NCBI RefSeq assembly: GCF_002906165.1
Contig: NZ_PPCN01000001.1
Span: 1,116,001-1,180,000, forward strand
Direction: 5' to 3'
DNA from: Roseibium marinum
GTDB taxonomy: Bacteria > Pseudomonadota > Alphaproteobacteria > Rhizobiales > Stappiaceae
DNA length: 64,000 nucleotides
Each line of letters opens with the position of its first letter. The stretch's first letter is position 1. Shown here in pieces: positions 55,318 to 64,000 of this stretch. Made by a program: the position numbers and the translations under genes. Under the pieces are notes generated by a model. The model had not been told where the DNA came from. It saw only the letters and a program-made list of their open reading frames with translations, and ran no database searches.

Positions 55318-56070
55318 ATGGCCGCGGTGAAAAGATCCTTTCGAGCGGAAAGCTTGATACGCATGAATTCCGGGGCCTCCGACAGCCCCGCCTTTGCTGA
55401 AGAACGCCGCCATCAGGAGCTCCTGGCAGAATTGGCCAGCGTAAAATCCCTGATCCGGAGCGGGGAGGGACAGCAGCAGGCCGCGATGGATCCGGAAGCC
55501 ATGAGCGCTACAGTCCTGGCGGAGTTCCGCAAGGAAATGTCGGAAGCGGCCAAATTGAAGGTCGAGCTCGACGCGATCTATGAAGCAATCGCGCAGACCA
55601 AGAAGGAAATCGCGACGCTTCATCAGACCACCGGCTCCGAAAGCCAGGAGATGACCCGCGTAACCAATGAACTGGATGCCGTGGTGGACGGCACGGAGGG
55701 AGCGACGGAATCGATTCTGTCCGCGGCCGAGTTCATCGACGAGACCGCCAACACCCTCTCCGCCAGGCTCGGTTCCCAGGACCAGGAACTGGCAAACGAT
55801 ATTCAGGACAAGGTCGTTCTGATTTTCGAGGCCTGCAACTTTCAGGATCTGACCGGTCAGCGTATCACCAAGGTGGTCAACACCCTGCGTTTCGTCGAAG
55901 ACCGGATCACGCAGATGATGGATATCTGGGGCGGTATCGAAAGCTTCCAGGATATCGAGATCGAGCAACGCGAGCAGAAGGAAGGCGATGCTGCGCTGCT
56001 CAACGGCCCGTCGCTGGACAACGATGTGGACGTCGCCAGTCAGGACGACATCGACGCCCTGTTCGCCTGA
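55318..56070 (+). CDS. cheZ: Protein phosphatase CheZ
   Basis: A 250-residue, mostly helical chemotaxis protein that dephosphorylates CheY-P. The central part is a long helical hairpin (FRKEMSEAAKLKVELDAIYEAI). It contains the catalytic stretch FQDLTGQRITKVVNTL, where the Asp and Gln of DLTGQ correspond to the catalytic pair of E. coli CheZ. The C-terminal peptide ASQDDIDALFA is the CheY-binding tail typical of CheZ. No other chemotaxis or flagellar gene is in the window, so it is an orphan here. Confidence 0.92.
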   Translation: MAAVKRSFRAESLIRMNSGASDSPAFAEERRHQELLAELASVKSLIRSGEGQQQAAMDPEAMSATVLAEFRKEMSEAAKLKVELDAIYEAIAQTKKEIATLHQTTGSESQEMTRVTNELDAVVDGTEGATESILSAAEFIDETANTLSARLGSQDQELANDIQDKVVLIFEACNFQDLTGQRITKVVNTLRFVEDRITQMMDIWGGIESFQDIEIEQREQKEGDAALLNGPSLDNDVDVASQDDIDALFA

Positions 56071-56090
56071 CATCTTCCAGACAATTCTCG

Positions 56091-56118
56091 AAAAACCCGG
56101 CCATGTGCCGGGTTTTTT
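56091..56118 (+). terminator. Rho-independent terminator after cheZ
   Basis: Stem AAACCCGGC/GCCGGGTTT with loop CATGT, followed by a run of six T residues counting the stem end. It lies 21 bp past the cheZ stop codon. Confidence 0.9.
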
Positions 56119-56208
56119 GCTTCGAACCGGGTTTCCGCAACACCATTTATCCTTGCGCTTCCGCTTTTTCGACCTTACCAACAGGAGAACAAAAAGTGAA
56201 TAAAGGGC

Positions 56209-56889
56209 ATGCTCATGGCGGAACAGGACAGCGGCGGCACGGTGAAAGCGGAACGCGATCCGGTCACGGGACTGCTTGCCGGTAGCGACGGGCGGGAGCG
56301 GTGCTGGTGGCACGGCAATCTGGAGGATTACCGGCGCTATCACGATAGCGAATGGGGCTGGCCGGTTGACGAGGACCGCCGCCTATTCGAGAAGGTCTGC
56401 CTGGAAGGTTTCCAGTCGGGTCTTTCCTGGCTGACCATTTTGCGCAAGCGTGACGCCTTCCGCGCGGCCTTCGCCAATTTTGAATTCGAGACGGTCGCCG
56501 GGTTCACCGAAGCCGATGTCGAGCGCTGTCTGGGGGATGCTGGAATTGTCCGCCACCGCAGGAAAATCGAATCGACCATCAACAACGCGAAACGCGCCCT
56601 GGAGTTGAAAGCCGAATTCGGCACGCTCGCCGCCTATTTCTGGTCCTTCGAGCCCAAACCGGAAAACCGGCCGGAAAAACTCGATTTCGCCACCGCAAGA
56701 ACGCTCGGCAAGACGGAAGAGAGCACCGCGCTGTCGAAGGACTTGAAAAAACGCGGCTGGAGCTTCGTCGGTCCCACCACCATTTACGCCTTCATGCAAT
56801 CCATGGGCATGGTCAACGATCACCTGGAAGGCTGCTGCTGCCGGGAGAGGATCGAACAGGCGCGGGCTGACTTCAAGAGACCGGTGTGA
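56209..56889 (+). CDS. tag: DNA-3-methyladenine glycosylase I
   Basis: Removes 3-methyladenine from alkylated DNA, starting base excision repair. At 226 residues it is slightly longer than E. coli Tag because of an N-terminal ~25-residue lead. RCWWHGNLEDYRRYHDSEWG holds the first zinc Cys and the His. SGLSWLTILRKRDAFRAAF is the helix-hairpin-helix region. MGMVNDHLEGCCCRE holds the second His/Cys pair. The ATG at 56215 may be the true start, since AAGGG lies 7 nt before it. Single gene. Confidence 0.94.
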   Translation: MLMAEQDSGGTVKAERDPVTGLLAGSDGRERCWWHGNLEDYRRYHDSEWGWPVDEDRRLFEKVCLEGFQSGLSWLTILRKRDAFRAAFANFEFETVAGFTEADVERCLGDAGIVRHRRKIESTINNAKRALELKAEFGTLAAYFWSFEPKPENRPEKLDFATARTLGKTEESTALSKDLKKRGWSFVGPTTIYAFMQSMGMVNDHLEGCCCRERIEQARADFKRPV

Positions 56890-56988
56890 CGCGGAGGGGG
56901 CGGGTTCCTTTAACGCAATGCGTTGATGGCAATATCGGGTGCTATTGTCATCGCGTAGCACGCGGGCCGGCCCGGCTCTCCTGAAATC

Positions 56989-57957
56989 TCACCCGCCCAC
57001 CTTCTCCTTCAGCGGGGCGAACAGGCGGTTTTCCCTTGAGAAGACATAATCGAGCGTTTCCACGGTGACGGTCTCCGCGCCTTCCTCAATGAGGAGCTGG
57101 GCGCAGTCGGCGACGACATCCTTCGGGCACAGCACACTGACGTGATGGCCGTCGGGCGTGTCGGAAAACCTCTGCAGCGCGCCGATCTGGCTGACGGACC
57201 TGAGCGCCTGCGTACGGTCATCGACGACGGCCTTGACCAGCCTGACGTCACGGGCGGCTTCTTCCGCCGCGACGCGGTCGAGAATGGCCCGTGCCGCCGC
57301 AAGAGCGGTCTGCGACCAGTCGGCGCCGAGCGAGGCGACCAGATTGGCCTGGCTTTTCAGGATCACCCCATCCGGCAGGATCTTCAGGTTGTTGGCCTGC
57401 AATGTGGCGCCGGTGGTGGTGATATCGACAATCAGTTCCGCCGAGCCGGCGGCCGGGGCGCCTTCCGTTGCCCCCGCGCTTTCCACGATCCGGTAATCGG
57501 CAATGCCGTGGCGCGCGAAGAAGGCCCGTGTCAGCGTGACATATTTGGTCGCGACCCTGAGCCGGCGGCCGTGGCGGTTGCGGAAGTCGGAAGCGACATC
57601 GGAAAGATCCGCCATGGTCTCCACGTCGATCCAGGCCTTCGGCACGGCAACGACCACATCCGCCGATCCGAAGCCGAGCGGCGTGACGATATGCACCGAA
57701 CTCTCCGGAGCGGTAATGTTCTCATGCACCAGATCGAGCCCGGTGATGCCGAAATGAACGGTGCCGTCGGCAAGCGCGCGGGCGATCTCGGAGGCTGACA
57801 GAAAGGCGATTTCCACATCGGAGAGGCCCTTGATGGCGCCGCGATAATTGCGCGCGCCGCCCGGCTGCACCACCTTCAGGCCCGCGCGGCCGAAGAACTC
57901 GTGGGTGTTTTCCTGAAGGCGGCCCTTGGAGGGAATGGCGATGATCAGTTTGCTCAT
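56989..57957 (-). CDS. hisG: ATP phosphoribosyltransferase catalytic subunit
   Basis: First step of histidine synthesis: joins ATP and PRPP. The catalytic part (about 1-230) has [32 protein letters not shown] and the PRPP loop [25 protein letters not shown]. At 322 residues it is longer than short-form HisG (about 210-230). The extra C-terminal ~90 residues ([30 protein letters not shown]) look like the ACT-type domain of long-form enzymes, yet a hisZ gene is present. It lies 3 bp after hisZ, so the subunits are co-translated. Confidence 0.94.
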   Translation of the reverse strand: MSKLIIAIPSKGRLQENTHEFFGRAGLKVVQPGGARNYRGAIKGLSDVEIAFLSASEIARALADGTVHFGITGLDLVHENITAPESSVHIVTPLGFGSADVVVAVPKAWIDVETMADLSDVASDFRNRHGRRLRVATKYVTLTRAFFARHGIADYRIVESAGATEGAPAAGSAELIVDITTTGATLQANNLKILPDGVILKSQANLVASLGADWSQTALAAARAILDRVAAEEAARDVRLVKAVVDDRTQALRSVSQIGALQRFSDTPDGHHVSVLCPKDVVADCAQLLIEEGAETVTVETLDYVFSRENRLFAPLKEKVGG

Positions 57958-57960
57958 GGG

Positions 57961-59112
57961 TCAGCCTTTCGCGCTCATGGCAATGCGGTCGAGCCACATG
58001 GAAAAGCCGATGGCCGGAACGTCGTTTTCCGCGCCCAGCAATGTCACCAGCTTGTCGTAGCGGCCACCGCCGACAAGCGGTCCCTCAACCGTTCCGGAAG
58101 CCGCATGGATTTCGAAAACGAAGCCGGAATAATAATCGAGGCGCCGGCCGAACTCGGCGGCAAAACCCAACCGGGCCGGATCGATCCCGCCGGCGTCGAG
58201 CGCCGCGAGCCGCTGCTCGAACGCGGCCAGAGGCGTATCGAGTCCGAGGCCATACTCCTTGCTGAATTCGCGCAGCACGCCAGGCGCGGCGGCACCGTCC
58301 GACTTGAGGGCGAGATAGGCATTCAGGGTCTCCGCCGCCTTGTCGTGACCGCGCGCGCCGCTGGCAAGGGCTGCCTGTTCCAGGAACCGGTCGGCGATTT
58401 CGCCGGGCGTGCGGCCGCCGACGGCGGAAATTCCGGCGATGGACAGAAGATCCTCGACAACCGCATGGGCCGCTTCCGGATCGGCGCCTTCCAGCGCCGA
58501 CAGGAACCCCAGGCGGACGTCGCGGCTGTCGTCATCCGAGGCCGATCCGCCGGCCATCCGGCCGATGGCGTCGGCAAGCCGGTCGGTCTCGCCGAACAGA
58601 TCGCGCAGGCGGCGGCGCCAGACGGCCGGAAGGTCGAGGCCCTCCAGTATGGCGGCGAACAGGGTCTCGTCGCCGATGCGGATGGAACAATCGTCGAGAC
58701 CGAATGTCTCCAGAGCCCGGACCGAGAGCGCCAGCAGATCCGCGTCCGCCTGTGCGGTGTCGGTCCGCCCGAGGCTTTCGGCGCCAAGCTGGGGAATTTC
58801 GCCAAGACCGTCCGGGCGCTGGCGGAACACCGGCCCGTTGTAACAATAGGCGGCGGGCAGCTTGGCGGCAGCGCGCGCCAGGTGATGACGGCAGACCGGG
58901 ATGGTGAAGTCTGGCCGCAGGCACAACTCGGCACCGTCCGTGCCGCTGGTGAGGAAAAGACGGCGGCGGATGTCCTCGCCGGTCAGGTCCAGAAAGACAT
59001 CGGCCGGCTGCAGGATCGGCGGGCTGACAGGGGTATGGCCCTCCGCCTTGAACAGCTCCAGAACCGCGTCGATCTTCGCCGGATCAAGCCCGGTTGTCTG
59101 TGCCGTCGTCAT
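57961..59112 (-). CDS. hisZ: ATP phosphoribosyltransferase regulatory subunit
   Basis: A paralogue of histidyl-tRNA synthetase that lacks aminoacylation but is needed by HisG in some bacteria for activity and histidine feedback. 383 residues. The class II fold remains: PDFTIPVCRHHLA, PAAYCYNGPVFRQRPDGLGE (motif 2-like), LDYYSGFVFEIH and GGGRYDKLVTLLGAENDVPAIGFSMWLDR (motif 3-like). There is no C-terminal anticodon-binding domain, as expected. It sits between hisS and hisG with 3-bp gaps on both sides. Confidence 0.94.
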   Translation of the reverse strand: MTTAQTTGLDPAKIDAVLELFKAEGHTPVSPPILQPADVFLDLTGEDIRRRLFLTSGTDGAELCLRPDFTIPVCRHHLARAAAKLPAAYCYNGPVFRQRPDGLGEIPQLGAESLGRTDTAQADADLLALSVRALETFGLDDCSIRIGDETLFAAILEGLDLPAVWRRRLRDLFGETDRLADAIGRMAGGSASDDDSRDVRLGFLSALEGADPEAAHAVVEDLLSIAGISAVGGRTPGEIADRFLEQAALASGARGHDKAAETLNAYLALKSDGAAAPGVLREFSKEYGLGLDTPLAAFEQRLAALDAGGIDPARLGFAAEFGRRLDYYSGFVFEIHAASGTVEGPLVGGGRYDKLVTLLGAENDVPAIGFSMWLDRIAMSAKG

Positions 59113-59115
59113 CGA

Positions 59116-60582
59116 TCAGCCCTCGCTCGCCCGTTTGCGGTCCTCGGCCTGGCCGTCCAGAATGCTTTTGACCGCCGTCAGCAGGTCCGCCTCCTTGACG
59201 GTGATCTGCGCCGGGCGGCTTTCGCGCCAGGTGACATTGTCGGCGATTTCCTCCGAAAGGCGCTTGCCCTCGATCAGATCCTTGATCTGGACCTCGCCGG
59301 CGTCCCGCTCGTCAGAGCCCTGAATGATCGCGATCGGGCAGCCGCGCCGGTCGGCGTATTTGAGCTGATTGCCGAACTTCTTCCAGTTACCCTGATACAT
59401 CTCCGCCCGGATGCCTGCATTGCGCAGGTCCTGCGCCATTTTCTGGTAGCGGCCGAGGGCTTCCACATCGCCGTCCATCACGGTGACCAGCACCGGGGCC
59501 AACACGTCGGAGGTGTCCAGCTTGCCGAGGTTCTTCAGCGCCGTCATCAGCCGCGAGACACCGATGGAAAAGCCGGTGGCGGGAACGTCGCGGCCGGTGA
59601 AGCGCTTGACCAGCCCGTCATAGCGCCCGCCGCCGCCGACGGACCCGAACTGAACCACTTCGCCCTTTTCGTTGGTCACGTCGAACAGCAGTTCGGCCTC
59701 GTAGACGGGGCCGGTGTAATATTCCAGTCCGCGCACGACGGAGGGGTCGATCTTGATGCGGTCCTCACCGTAACCGCAAGATTCGAAGATCGAGGCCATG
59801 GCGTTCAGTTCCGCAACGCCTTCATTCTCGGGAGAGCCGGTGCCTGAAACGAATGCAACGATATTGTCAATTGCGGTGTCGTCCAGCCCCGCACCCTTGG
59901 TGAAGTCACCGCTCTCGTCCTTGCGCCCCTCGCCCAGCAGCAATCTCACGCCTTCGACGCCGAACTTGTCGAGCTTGTCGATGGCCCTGAGGACGATCAG
60001 CCGGCGCTCCGCCTGATCTTCGCCGCCAAGACCAATCGAATCCAGAACACCGTCCAGAACCTTGCGGTTGTTCACCCGGATCACGTACTGCCCGCGCGGA
60101 ATGCCGAGGACCTCCATGGTGTCAGCCATCATCATGCACATCTCGGCATCCGCCTGAACGCCCGGCGCGCCGACCGTGTCGGCGTCGAACTGCATGAACT
60201 GGCGGAAGCGGCCCGGTCCCGGCTTTTCGTTGCGGAACACCCATCCGGCCCGGTAGGTGCGGTAGGGAAGCTGGATCTCGTTGATATTCTCCGACACATG
60301 ACGGGCAAGCGGGGCCGTCAGGTCGTAGCGCAGGCTCATCCACTGCTCGTCGTCGTCCTGCACGGAAAAGACGCCCGCGTTCGGGCGGTCGGTGTCCGGC
60401 AGGAACTTGCCGAGGCAATCCGTATATTCGAAGGCCGGCGTTTCCACGGGGTCGAAGCCGTACTGCTCGTAGACGGCGCGGATCCGCGAAAGCATCTCGT
60501 CGGTGGCGCGGATGTCCTCGGCAGAGCGGTCAACGAAGCCGCGCGGCAGGCGCGCCTTCAGTTTGTTTGGTTTTTTGGCCAT
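59116..60582 (-). CDS. hisS: Histidyl-tRNA synthetase
   Basis: Charges tRNA-His. 488 residues from the ATG at 60582; the frame extends 62 codons upstream, but that part has no homology-like sequence. Class II motifs: [20 protein letters not shown] (motif 1 region), [26 protein letters not shown] (motif 2), [15 protein letters not shown] (histidine-binding) and [30 protein letters not shown] (motif 3), then an anticodon domain. Length exceeds the ~420 residues of E. coli HisS and fits the divergent alphaproteobacterial type, which matches the A73, no-G-1 tRNA-His in this window. Confidence 0.94.
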   Translation of the reverse strand: MAKKPNKLKARLPRGFVDRSAEDIRATDEMLSRIRAVYEQYGFDPVETPAFEYTDCLGKFLPDTDRPNAGVFSVQDDDEQWMSLRYDLTAPLARHVSENINEIQLPYRTYRAGWVFRNEKPGPGRFRQFMQFDADTVGAPGVQADAEMCMMMADTMEVLGIPRGQYVIRVNNRKVLDGVLDSIGLGGEDQAERRLIVLRAIDKLDKFGVEGVRLLLGEGRKDESGDFTKGAGLDDTAIDNIVAFVSGTGSPENEGVAELNAMASIFESCGYGEDRIKIDPSVVRGLEYYTGPVYEAELLFDVTNEKGEVVQFGSVGGGGRYDGLVKRFTGRDVPATGFSIGVSRLMTALKNLGKLDTSDVLAPVLVTVMDGDVEALGRYQKMAQDLRNAGIRAEMYQGNWKKFGNQLKYADRRGCPIAIIQGSDERDAGEVQIKDLIEGKRLSEEIADNVTWRESRPAQITVKEADLLTAVKSILDGQAEDRKRASEG

Positions 60583-61009
60583 GAAGTCTAACAGGTCCTG
60601 GCGGGTTCCATGCCGTGCGCGCGCGAAAAAGGACCGGGCGTCCGGCAGTGTGCATGTTGCGGTTTTCCTAGACGAAACAGGGGCTGAGAGCAAGGAGGTG
60701 AAGCGGGGGCGGCTGGTTTCCCCGTATCCCCCTCCAGAGCTGTCCCGGCCTTGAGCCGGGACCTCCACGCCGATTTGAAGGGGCCCCGGCTCAGGGCCGG
60801 GGCGGCAAAGTGGGAGCCGGACCGCGCGGGTTTTTGATGCCAGGACCGGGAAGGCAAGGCCGAAAGCCGGGCCGGGGCCTTGTTTACAGCGCGGTTCGGC
60901 TTAAAAGGACCCGGTGTTTTCTTGTATTTAAGAACTGGCGGGCTATGGTCCGCGCGAATTGCGGCTGGAAAGCCGGGGTTGGCTGCAAGCGAGTGGATAA
61001 GGGTTGGGT
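60583..61009. other. Divergent intergenic region before glycosyltransferase
   Basis: A 427-bp gap between hisS (minus) and the GtrB-GtrA gene (plus). It holds the paired hairpins at 60743-60802 and other GC-rich stretches. No attenuator with a His-codon leader was found for hisS. Confidence 0.5.
60743..60802. repeat. REP-like pair of hairpins in inverse orientation
   Basis: Hairpin 1 is TCCCGGC-cttga-GCCGGGA (60743-60761). Hairpin 2 is CCCCGGC-tcagg-GCCGGGG (60784-60802). The core of hairpin 2 is the reverse complement of hairpin 1 with one mismatch, the arrangement of a small BIME. Confidence 0.75.
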
Positions 61010-62170
61010 ATGGACGGAGCTGTGCGCATGGCGGAGACGGATGCCGGAGAAGGCGGAGTACCGGCCGACCGGGGACCGGGGGGCGAGGCCGCCGAACTCA
61101 GCGTCATCCTGCCGAGCTTCAACGAAGCCGCCAATATTCCGATCCTTGTCAATCTGCTCGATACCGCCCTTGCCGGCATCGCCTGGGAGGCGATTGTCGT
61201 CGACGACAATTCTCCGGACGGTACCACCGAGGTGGCGCGCGCCATCGCCTTGAGCGATCCGCGTGTGCGGGTGATCCGCCGTATCGGCCGCAGGGGGCTT
61301 TCCGGCGCCTGCGTCGAAGGCATTCTGGCGTCCTCGGCTCCCTATGTCGCGGTGATGGACGCGGACCTTCAGCATGACGAAACCATGTTGCCGAAGATGC
61401 TGGCCGAACTGAAGGCCGCGGACACCGATCTGGTGGTCGCCAGCCGCAAGGTTGAAGGCGGAACCGCGGGCGAGGGCCTTTCCACGTTCCGCGCCTGGGG
61501 GTCCGACATGGCCAACGGCCTCGCGCAGAAACTGCTCAACGTCACCTTGAAGGACCCGATGAGCGGCTTCTTCATGATCCGCCGGGAAAAGGCGGAAGCC
61601 CTTGCGCCGAAACTGTCGCCGCAGGGCTTCAAGATCCTGCTGGATCTTGTTTCCAGCGCCGGTGGCACCTTGAAGATCAAGGAACTGCCGTTCACCTTCC
61701 GCGAACGCCGGCATGGCGAAAGCAAGCTGGACAGCCTGGTCACTCTGGATTATTTCGGCCTGCTGCTCGCCAAATATTTCGGCGACGTCATTTCCGTCCG
61801 CTTTCTGATGTTCGGCCTCGTCGGGGCCAGCGGCCTCATCGTCCATCTGGCGGCCCTGCGCATGTTCCTGCTCTCGGGCATGGAGTTCAATCTCGGCCAG
61901 ACCGCGGCCTCGTTCGTTGCAATGACCTCGAACTTCTTTTTGAACAACCAGCTCACCTATCGCGACCGCCGCCTGCATGGCGCGCGGGTGCTGATCGGCC
62001 TGCTCACCTTCTATGCCGTCTGTTCGGTCGGCGTGCTGGCGAATGTGGGCGTCGCCAACCTGATCTATGCCGACCCGGCCTACTGGTGGTTCGCCGGCAC
62101 GGCCGGTGCCATCATGGGGGCCGTCTGGAATTACGCCGCCAGCTCCGCCCTGACCTGGCGGAAGGCGTAA
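61010..62170 (+). CDS. Membrane glycosyltransferase: GT2 (DPM1/GtrB-like) fused to GtrA domain
   Basis: A 386-residue fusion. The N-terminal ~235 residues are a GT2 polyprenyl-phosphate sugar transferase: LSVILPSFNEAANIPILVNLL, IVVDDNSPDGT, VAVMDADLQHDE (DXD-like metal site) and FRERRHGESKLD. The C-terminal ~130 residues form a four-helix GtrA domain (RFLMFGLVGASGLIVHLAALRMF, SNFFLNNQLTYRDRR). The first part would make polyprenyl-phosphate-hexose; the second may flip it across the membrane. The GT39 transferase 9 bp downstream could use that donor. The ATG at 61010 has AAGGG upstream. Confidence 0.92.
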   Translation: MDGAVRMAETDAGEGGVPADRGPGGEAAELSVILPSFNEAANIPILVNLLDTALAGIAWEAIVVDDNSPDGTTEVARAIALSDPRVRVIRRIGRRGLSGACVEGILASSAPYVAVMDADLQHDETMLPKMLAELKAADTDLVVASRKVEGGTAGEGLSTFRAWGSDMANGLAQKLLNVTLKDPMSGFFMIRREKAEALAPKLSPQGFKILLDLVSSAGGTLKIKELPFTFRERRHGESKLDSLVTLDYFGLLLAKYFGDVISVRFLMFGLVGASGLIVHLAALRMFLLSGMEFNLGQTAASFVAMTSNFFLNNQLTYRDRRLHGARVLIGLLTFYAVCSVGVLANVGVANLIYADPAYWWFAGTAGAIMGAVWNYAASSALTWRKA

Positions 62171-62179
62171 AAAAGAATC

Positions 62180-63679
62180 GTGAGCGCTTTGGCAAAGACG
62201 CAAGACCTGCCACCGATGCTGCGGCCGGCCGGCCTGATCCTGATCGTAGGCATGCTGACCGCCCTGAAAATCTTCGCGGCCGGCAATGCCCATTTCGTCG
62301 AGGACGAAGCCTATTACCGGCTCTGGGGGCTTTATCCGGCACTCAGCTATTACGATCATCCGCCGATGATCGGCTGGTGGATCACGGCCGGACAGGCGGT
62401 TTTCGGCGATACGCTGTTCGCGGTGCGGGCGCTGGTGATCGTCTCCGGTGTGATCGGTTCGCTGGCGCTCTGGCGCACCGCTTCCATCCTGTTCGATCCA
62501 AGGGTCGCCGGCTGGGCGGTGCTGTTTCTCAACGCCAGTCTTCTGGTCGGCATCGGCGGAATTCTGGCGACCCCGGACGCGCCGTCCGTCTTCTTCTGGG
62601 GTCTCAGCCTGTGGGCGCTTGCCGAACTTTCCGTCTCCAGAAACGCCAACTGGTGGCTGGTGGCCGGTCTCATGGCGGGTTGCGGCCTTTTGGCCAAATA
62701 TTCCGTTCTGTTCCTCGGTGCGGGGATCGTGCTGTGGCTGTGCTGGGTGCCGGAGACGCGGCGCTGGTGGCGCGCCTGGCAGCTCTGGGCCGGTGGCCTG
62801 ATCGCGCTTTTGTGCTTCTCGCCGGTGCTCTACTGGAACCACGCCCATGATTGGGCGAGCTTTTACAAGCAGTTCGGCCGGGCGGGCAATGGCGGCTACA
62901 CGGCGAAATACATCTTCGAGTTTCTCGGTGCCCTGATCGGCCTGATCAATCCGCTGATCGCGATCCCGGCAATATTCGGCGCGGTAGGGCTGGTCGGATC
63001 CCTGCGCAAAAGACAGAGCGCTGCCTCTCTGGTCCTGCTCACCACGCTGCCCTTCTTCCTCTATCTGCTTTATCACGCGCTGCATGCCCGCGTTCAGGCC
63101 AACTGGCCGGCGCCACTGTTTCCGGCCTTCGCGATGATGGCGGCGGTATTCGTGGCGAGGCTCCCGCCGGGCAGGCTCTTCTGGCGCGGGATCGCGAGCG
63201 GCGGTGTGGTCCTGGGCCTGCTGCTGGCGGTTCTGGTGCAGATCCACGCTGTCTGGCCGCTCACCGGGCAGCTCGCCCGCAAGGATCCGACATTCCAGCT
63301 GCGCGGCTGGCCGGAAATCGGCCGGCAACTCGGCGACATCGCCTCGCGGGAAAACGCGGCCTTTGTCGCGACGACCAGCTACGGGCTGAACGGCCAGCTC
63401 GACTTCCTCTTCAAGGACGGACCGCCGGTGATCCAGCTCACCGAACGCATCCGCTATCTGATGCAGCCCGAACCCGACGAGACCTTGTTCGACAGGCCCG
63501 GGATCTATGTGGCCGAGACGCGGCGCGACAGGGCGGGCGAGCTTGAGAAATCATTCGCGGTCGTGGAGAAGATTGCCGAGCTGGAGCGGAGCGTGAAAGG
63601 TGTCCGTCTGGAAGACCTTGTGGTTTACAGGCTGGAGGACCGGACCGGGCCGGTCTTCGAGCCGGTCGGGCACAGATAA
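62180..63679 (+). CDS. GT39/ArnT-like polyprenyl-phosphate sugar transferase
   Basis: A 499-residue integral membrane glycosyltransferase with about 11 helices and a C-terminal periplasmic domain. HFVEDEAYYRLWGLYPALSYYDHPPMIGWWI is the acidic first-loop motif of PMT/ArnT-type (GT-C) enzymes. The GTG at 62180 follows the GtrB-GtrA stop by 9 bp, so the two are in one operon, and this enzyme probably transfers the sugar that the first links to a polyprenyl phosphate. The acceptor (lipid A, hopanoid, another lipid or protein) is unknown. A ChbG/HpnK-like gene follows. Confidence 0.9.
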   Translation: MSALAKTQDLPPMLRPAGLILIVGMLTALKIFAAGNAHFVEDEAYYRLWGLYPALSYYDHPPMIGWWITAGQAVFGDTLFAVRALVIVSGVIGSLALWRTASILFDPRVAGWAVLFLNASLLVGIGGILATPDAPSVFFWGLSLWALAELSVSRNANWWLVAGLMAGCGLLAKYSVLFLGAGIVLWLCWVPETRRWWRAWQLWAGGLIALLCFSPVLYWNHAHDWASFYKQFGRAGNGGYTAKYIFEFLGALIGLINPLIAIPAIFGAVGLVGSLRKRQSAASLVLLTTLPFFLYLLYHALHARVQANWPAPLFPAFAMMAAVFVARLPPGRLFWRGIASGGVVLGLLLAVLVQIHAVWPLTGQLARKDPTFQLRGWPEIGRQLGDIASRENAAFVATTSYGLNGQLDFLFKDGPPVIQLTERIRYLMQPEPDETLFDRPGIYVAETRRDRAGELEKSFAVVEKIAELERSVKGVRLEDLVVYRLEDRTGPVFEPVGHR

Positions 63680-63788
63680 GCTGGCAAAAGACGTAACATC
63701 TTCCTGAGAAGAGACTTGCAAACCCGCAGCGAATGCCGCAGGGAAGATATCGCATTGTCAGATCTCTCCGACTCGCCTGCGGAAATTC

Positions 63789-64000
63789 ATGAAGCGGATT
63801 ACACTTGGAGCTTTGGACTACGGCCTTGCGTTCGGTGTCGATCGCGCGCTGCGCGAGCTGGTCGAGATGGGCCGCCTGAGCGCTGTCGGTGCGATCGTCG
63901 CAGGCGAACTCTGGCCGCGGGAGTTCCGTCCGCTTCAGGAAACGGCGGACAAGGTCGGCAAGAAAGTGCTGTTCGGCGTGACGCTGGCCTTCAGCGGCGA
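63789..64000 (+). CDS. ChbG/HpnK-like (YdjC fold) protein, N-terminus only
   Basis: The ATG at 63789 opens a frame that runs off the window (70 residues seen). ITLGALDYGLAFGVDRALRE and EMGRLSAVGAIVAG follow the ChbG/HpnK carbohydrate-deacetylase pattern. The usual ADD at the first metal site reads ALD, and the position of the family His in the GLHLTL-type strand reads GVTLAF. The metal site therefore looks altered, though the rest is not visible. It is 109 bp after the GT39 gene and probably part of the same glycolipid or polysaccharide cluster. Confidence 0.7.
   Translation, partial: MKRITLGALDYGLAFGVDRALRELVEMGRLSAVGAIVAGELWPREFRPLQETADKVGKKVLFGVTLAFSG

Noticed and set aside
57901..59847. 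648-codon plus-strand frame
   Set aside because: Antisense to hisZ and hisS; no domain features.
60884..63328. 814-codon minus-strand frame
   Set aside because: Antisense to two glycosyltransferase genes with clear motifs and coupled starts; composition is Gln/Arg/Asp-rich as expected of a shadow.

Overview
The window is high-GC chromosomal DNA from an alphaproteobacterium, most likely a marine member of the Hyphomicrobiales such as Roseibium/Labrenzia or Stappia. The genus is inferred; no search was run. The evidence is a PdhS/PleC/DivJ-type kinase core, two phasins, three-gene TRAP transporters, DUF1127 and DUF3422 proteins, a HisS-HisZ-HisG operon, and a tRNA-His with no encoded G-1 and A73, the usual alphaproteobacterial form. 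No phage, insertion sequence, integrase, CRISPR array or rRNA gene was found; the region reads as stable, gene-dense chromosome.

Layout. 1-9.5 kb (minus): 5' part of an FtsH protease gene, an iron(III) ABC permease and binding protein with an Irr-like box upstream, and a 1511-residue multi-PAS histidine kinase. 10-11.6 kb (plus): two phasin genes separated by a 39-bp tandem repeat, then tRNA-His. 11.7-17.9 kb (minus): an operon of a GntR/UTRA regulator, a complete TRAP transporter and a DUF3604 (PHP-like) protein; three copies of a GTCCTnnnTAGGA-type dyad lie upstream. 18.4-28.1 kb: TauE/SafE exporter, AzlCD exporter, phosphotransferase-ATPase fusion, small acidic protein, TPP enzyme, PatZ-like acetyltransferase and a UspA protein. 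28.4-31.6 kb: a second TRAP operon. 31.7-37.5 kb: DUF805 protein, xseA, rsmE, gshA and an unrecognised acidic protein. 37.6-40.2 kb: DUF1127 gene and two tandem LysR paralogues whose promoters share a palindrome at the same distance from the start codon. 40.2-40.64 kb: two abutting nested palindromic repeats. 40.6-45.8 kb: DMT transporter, lactate dehydrogenase with FCD regulator, DUF3422 protein, cytochrome c. 45.9-51.7 kb: LysR regulator divergent from glcD-glcE-(membrane protein)-glcF. 51.7-56.9 kb: ClC transporter, L,D-transpeptidase, DUF2927 protein, cheZ, tag. 57-60.6 kb: hisS-hisZ-hisG. 61-64 kb: GtrB-GtrA fusion, GT39/ArnT-like transferase, and the start of a ChbG/HpnK-like gene that runs off the window.

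How the genes fit together. Several blocks concern oxidation and uptake of small carboxylates: LldD for lactate, GlcDEF for glycolate, and two TRAP transporters. PHA storage is represented by the phasins. Histidine synthesis and tRNA charging share one operon. The least explained parts are the GntR-TRAP-DUF3604 operon with its repeated operator and the complex palindromic repeat at 40.34-40.64 kb.
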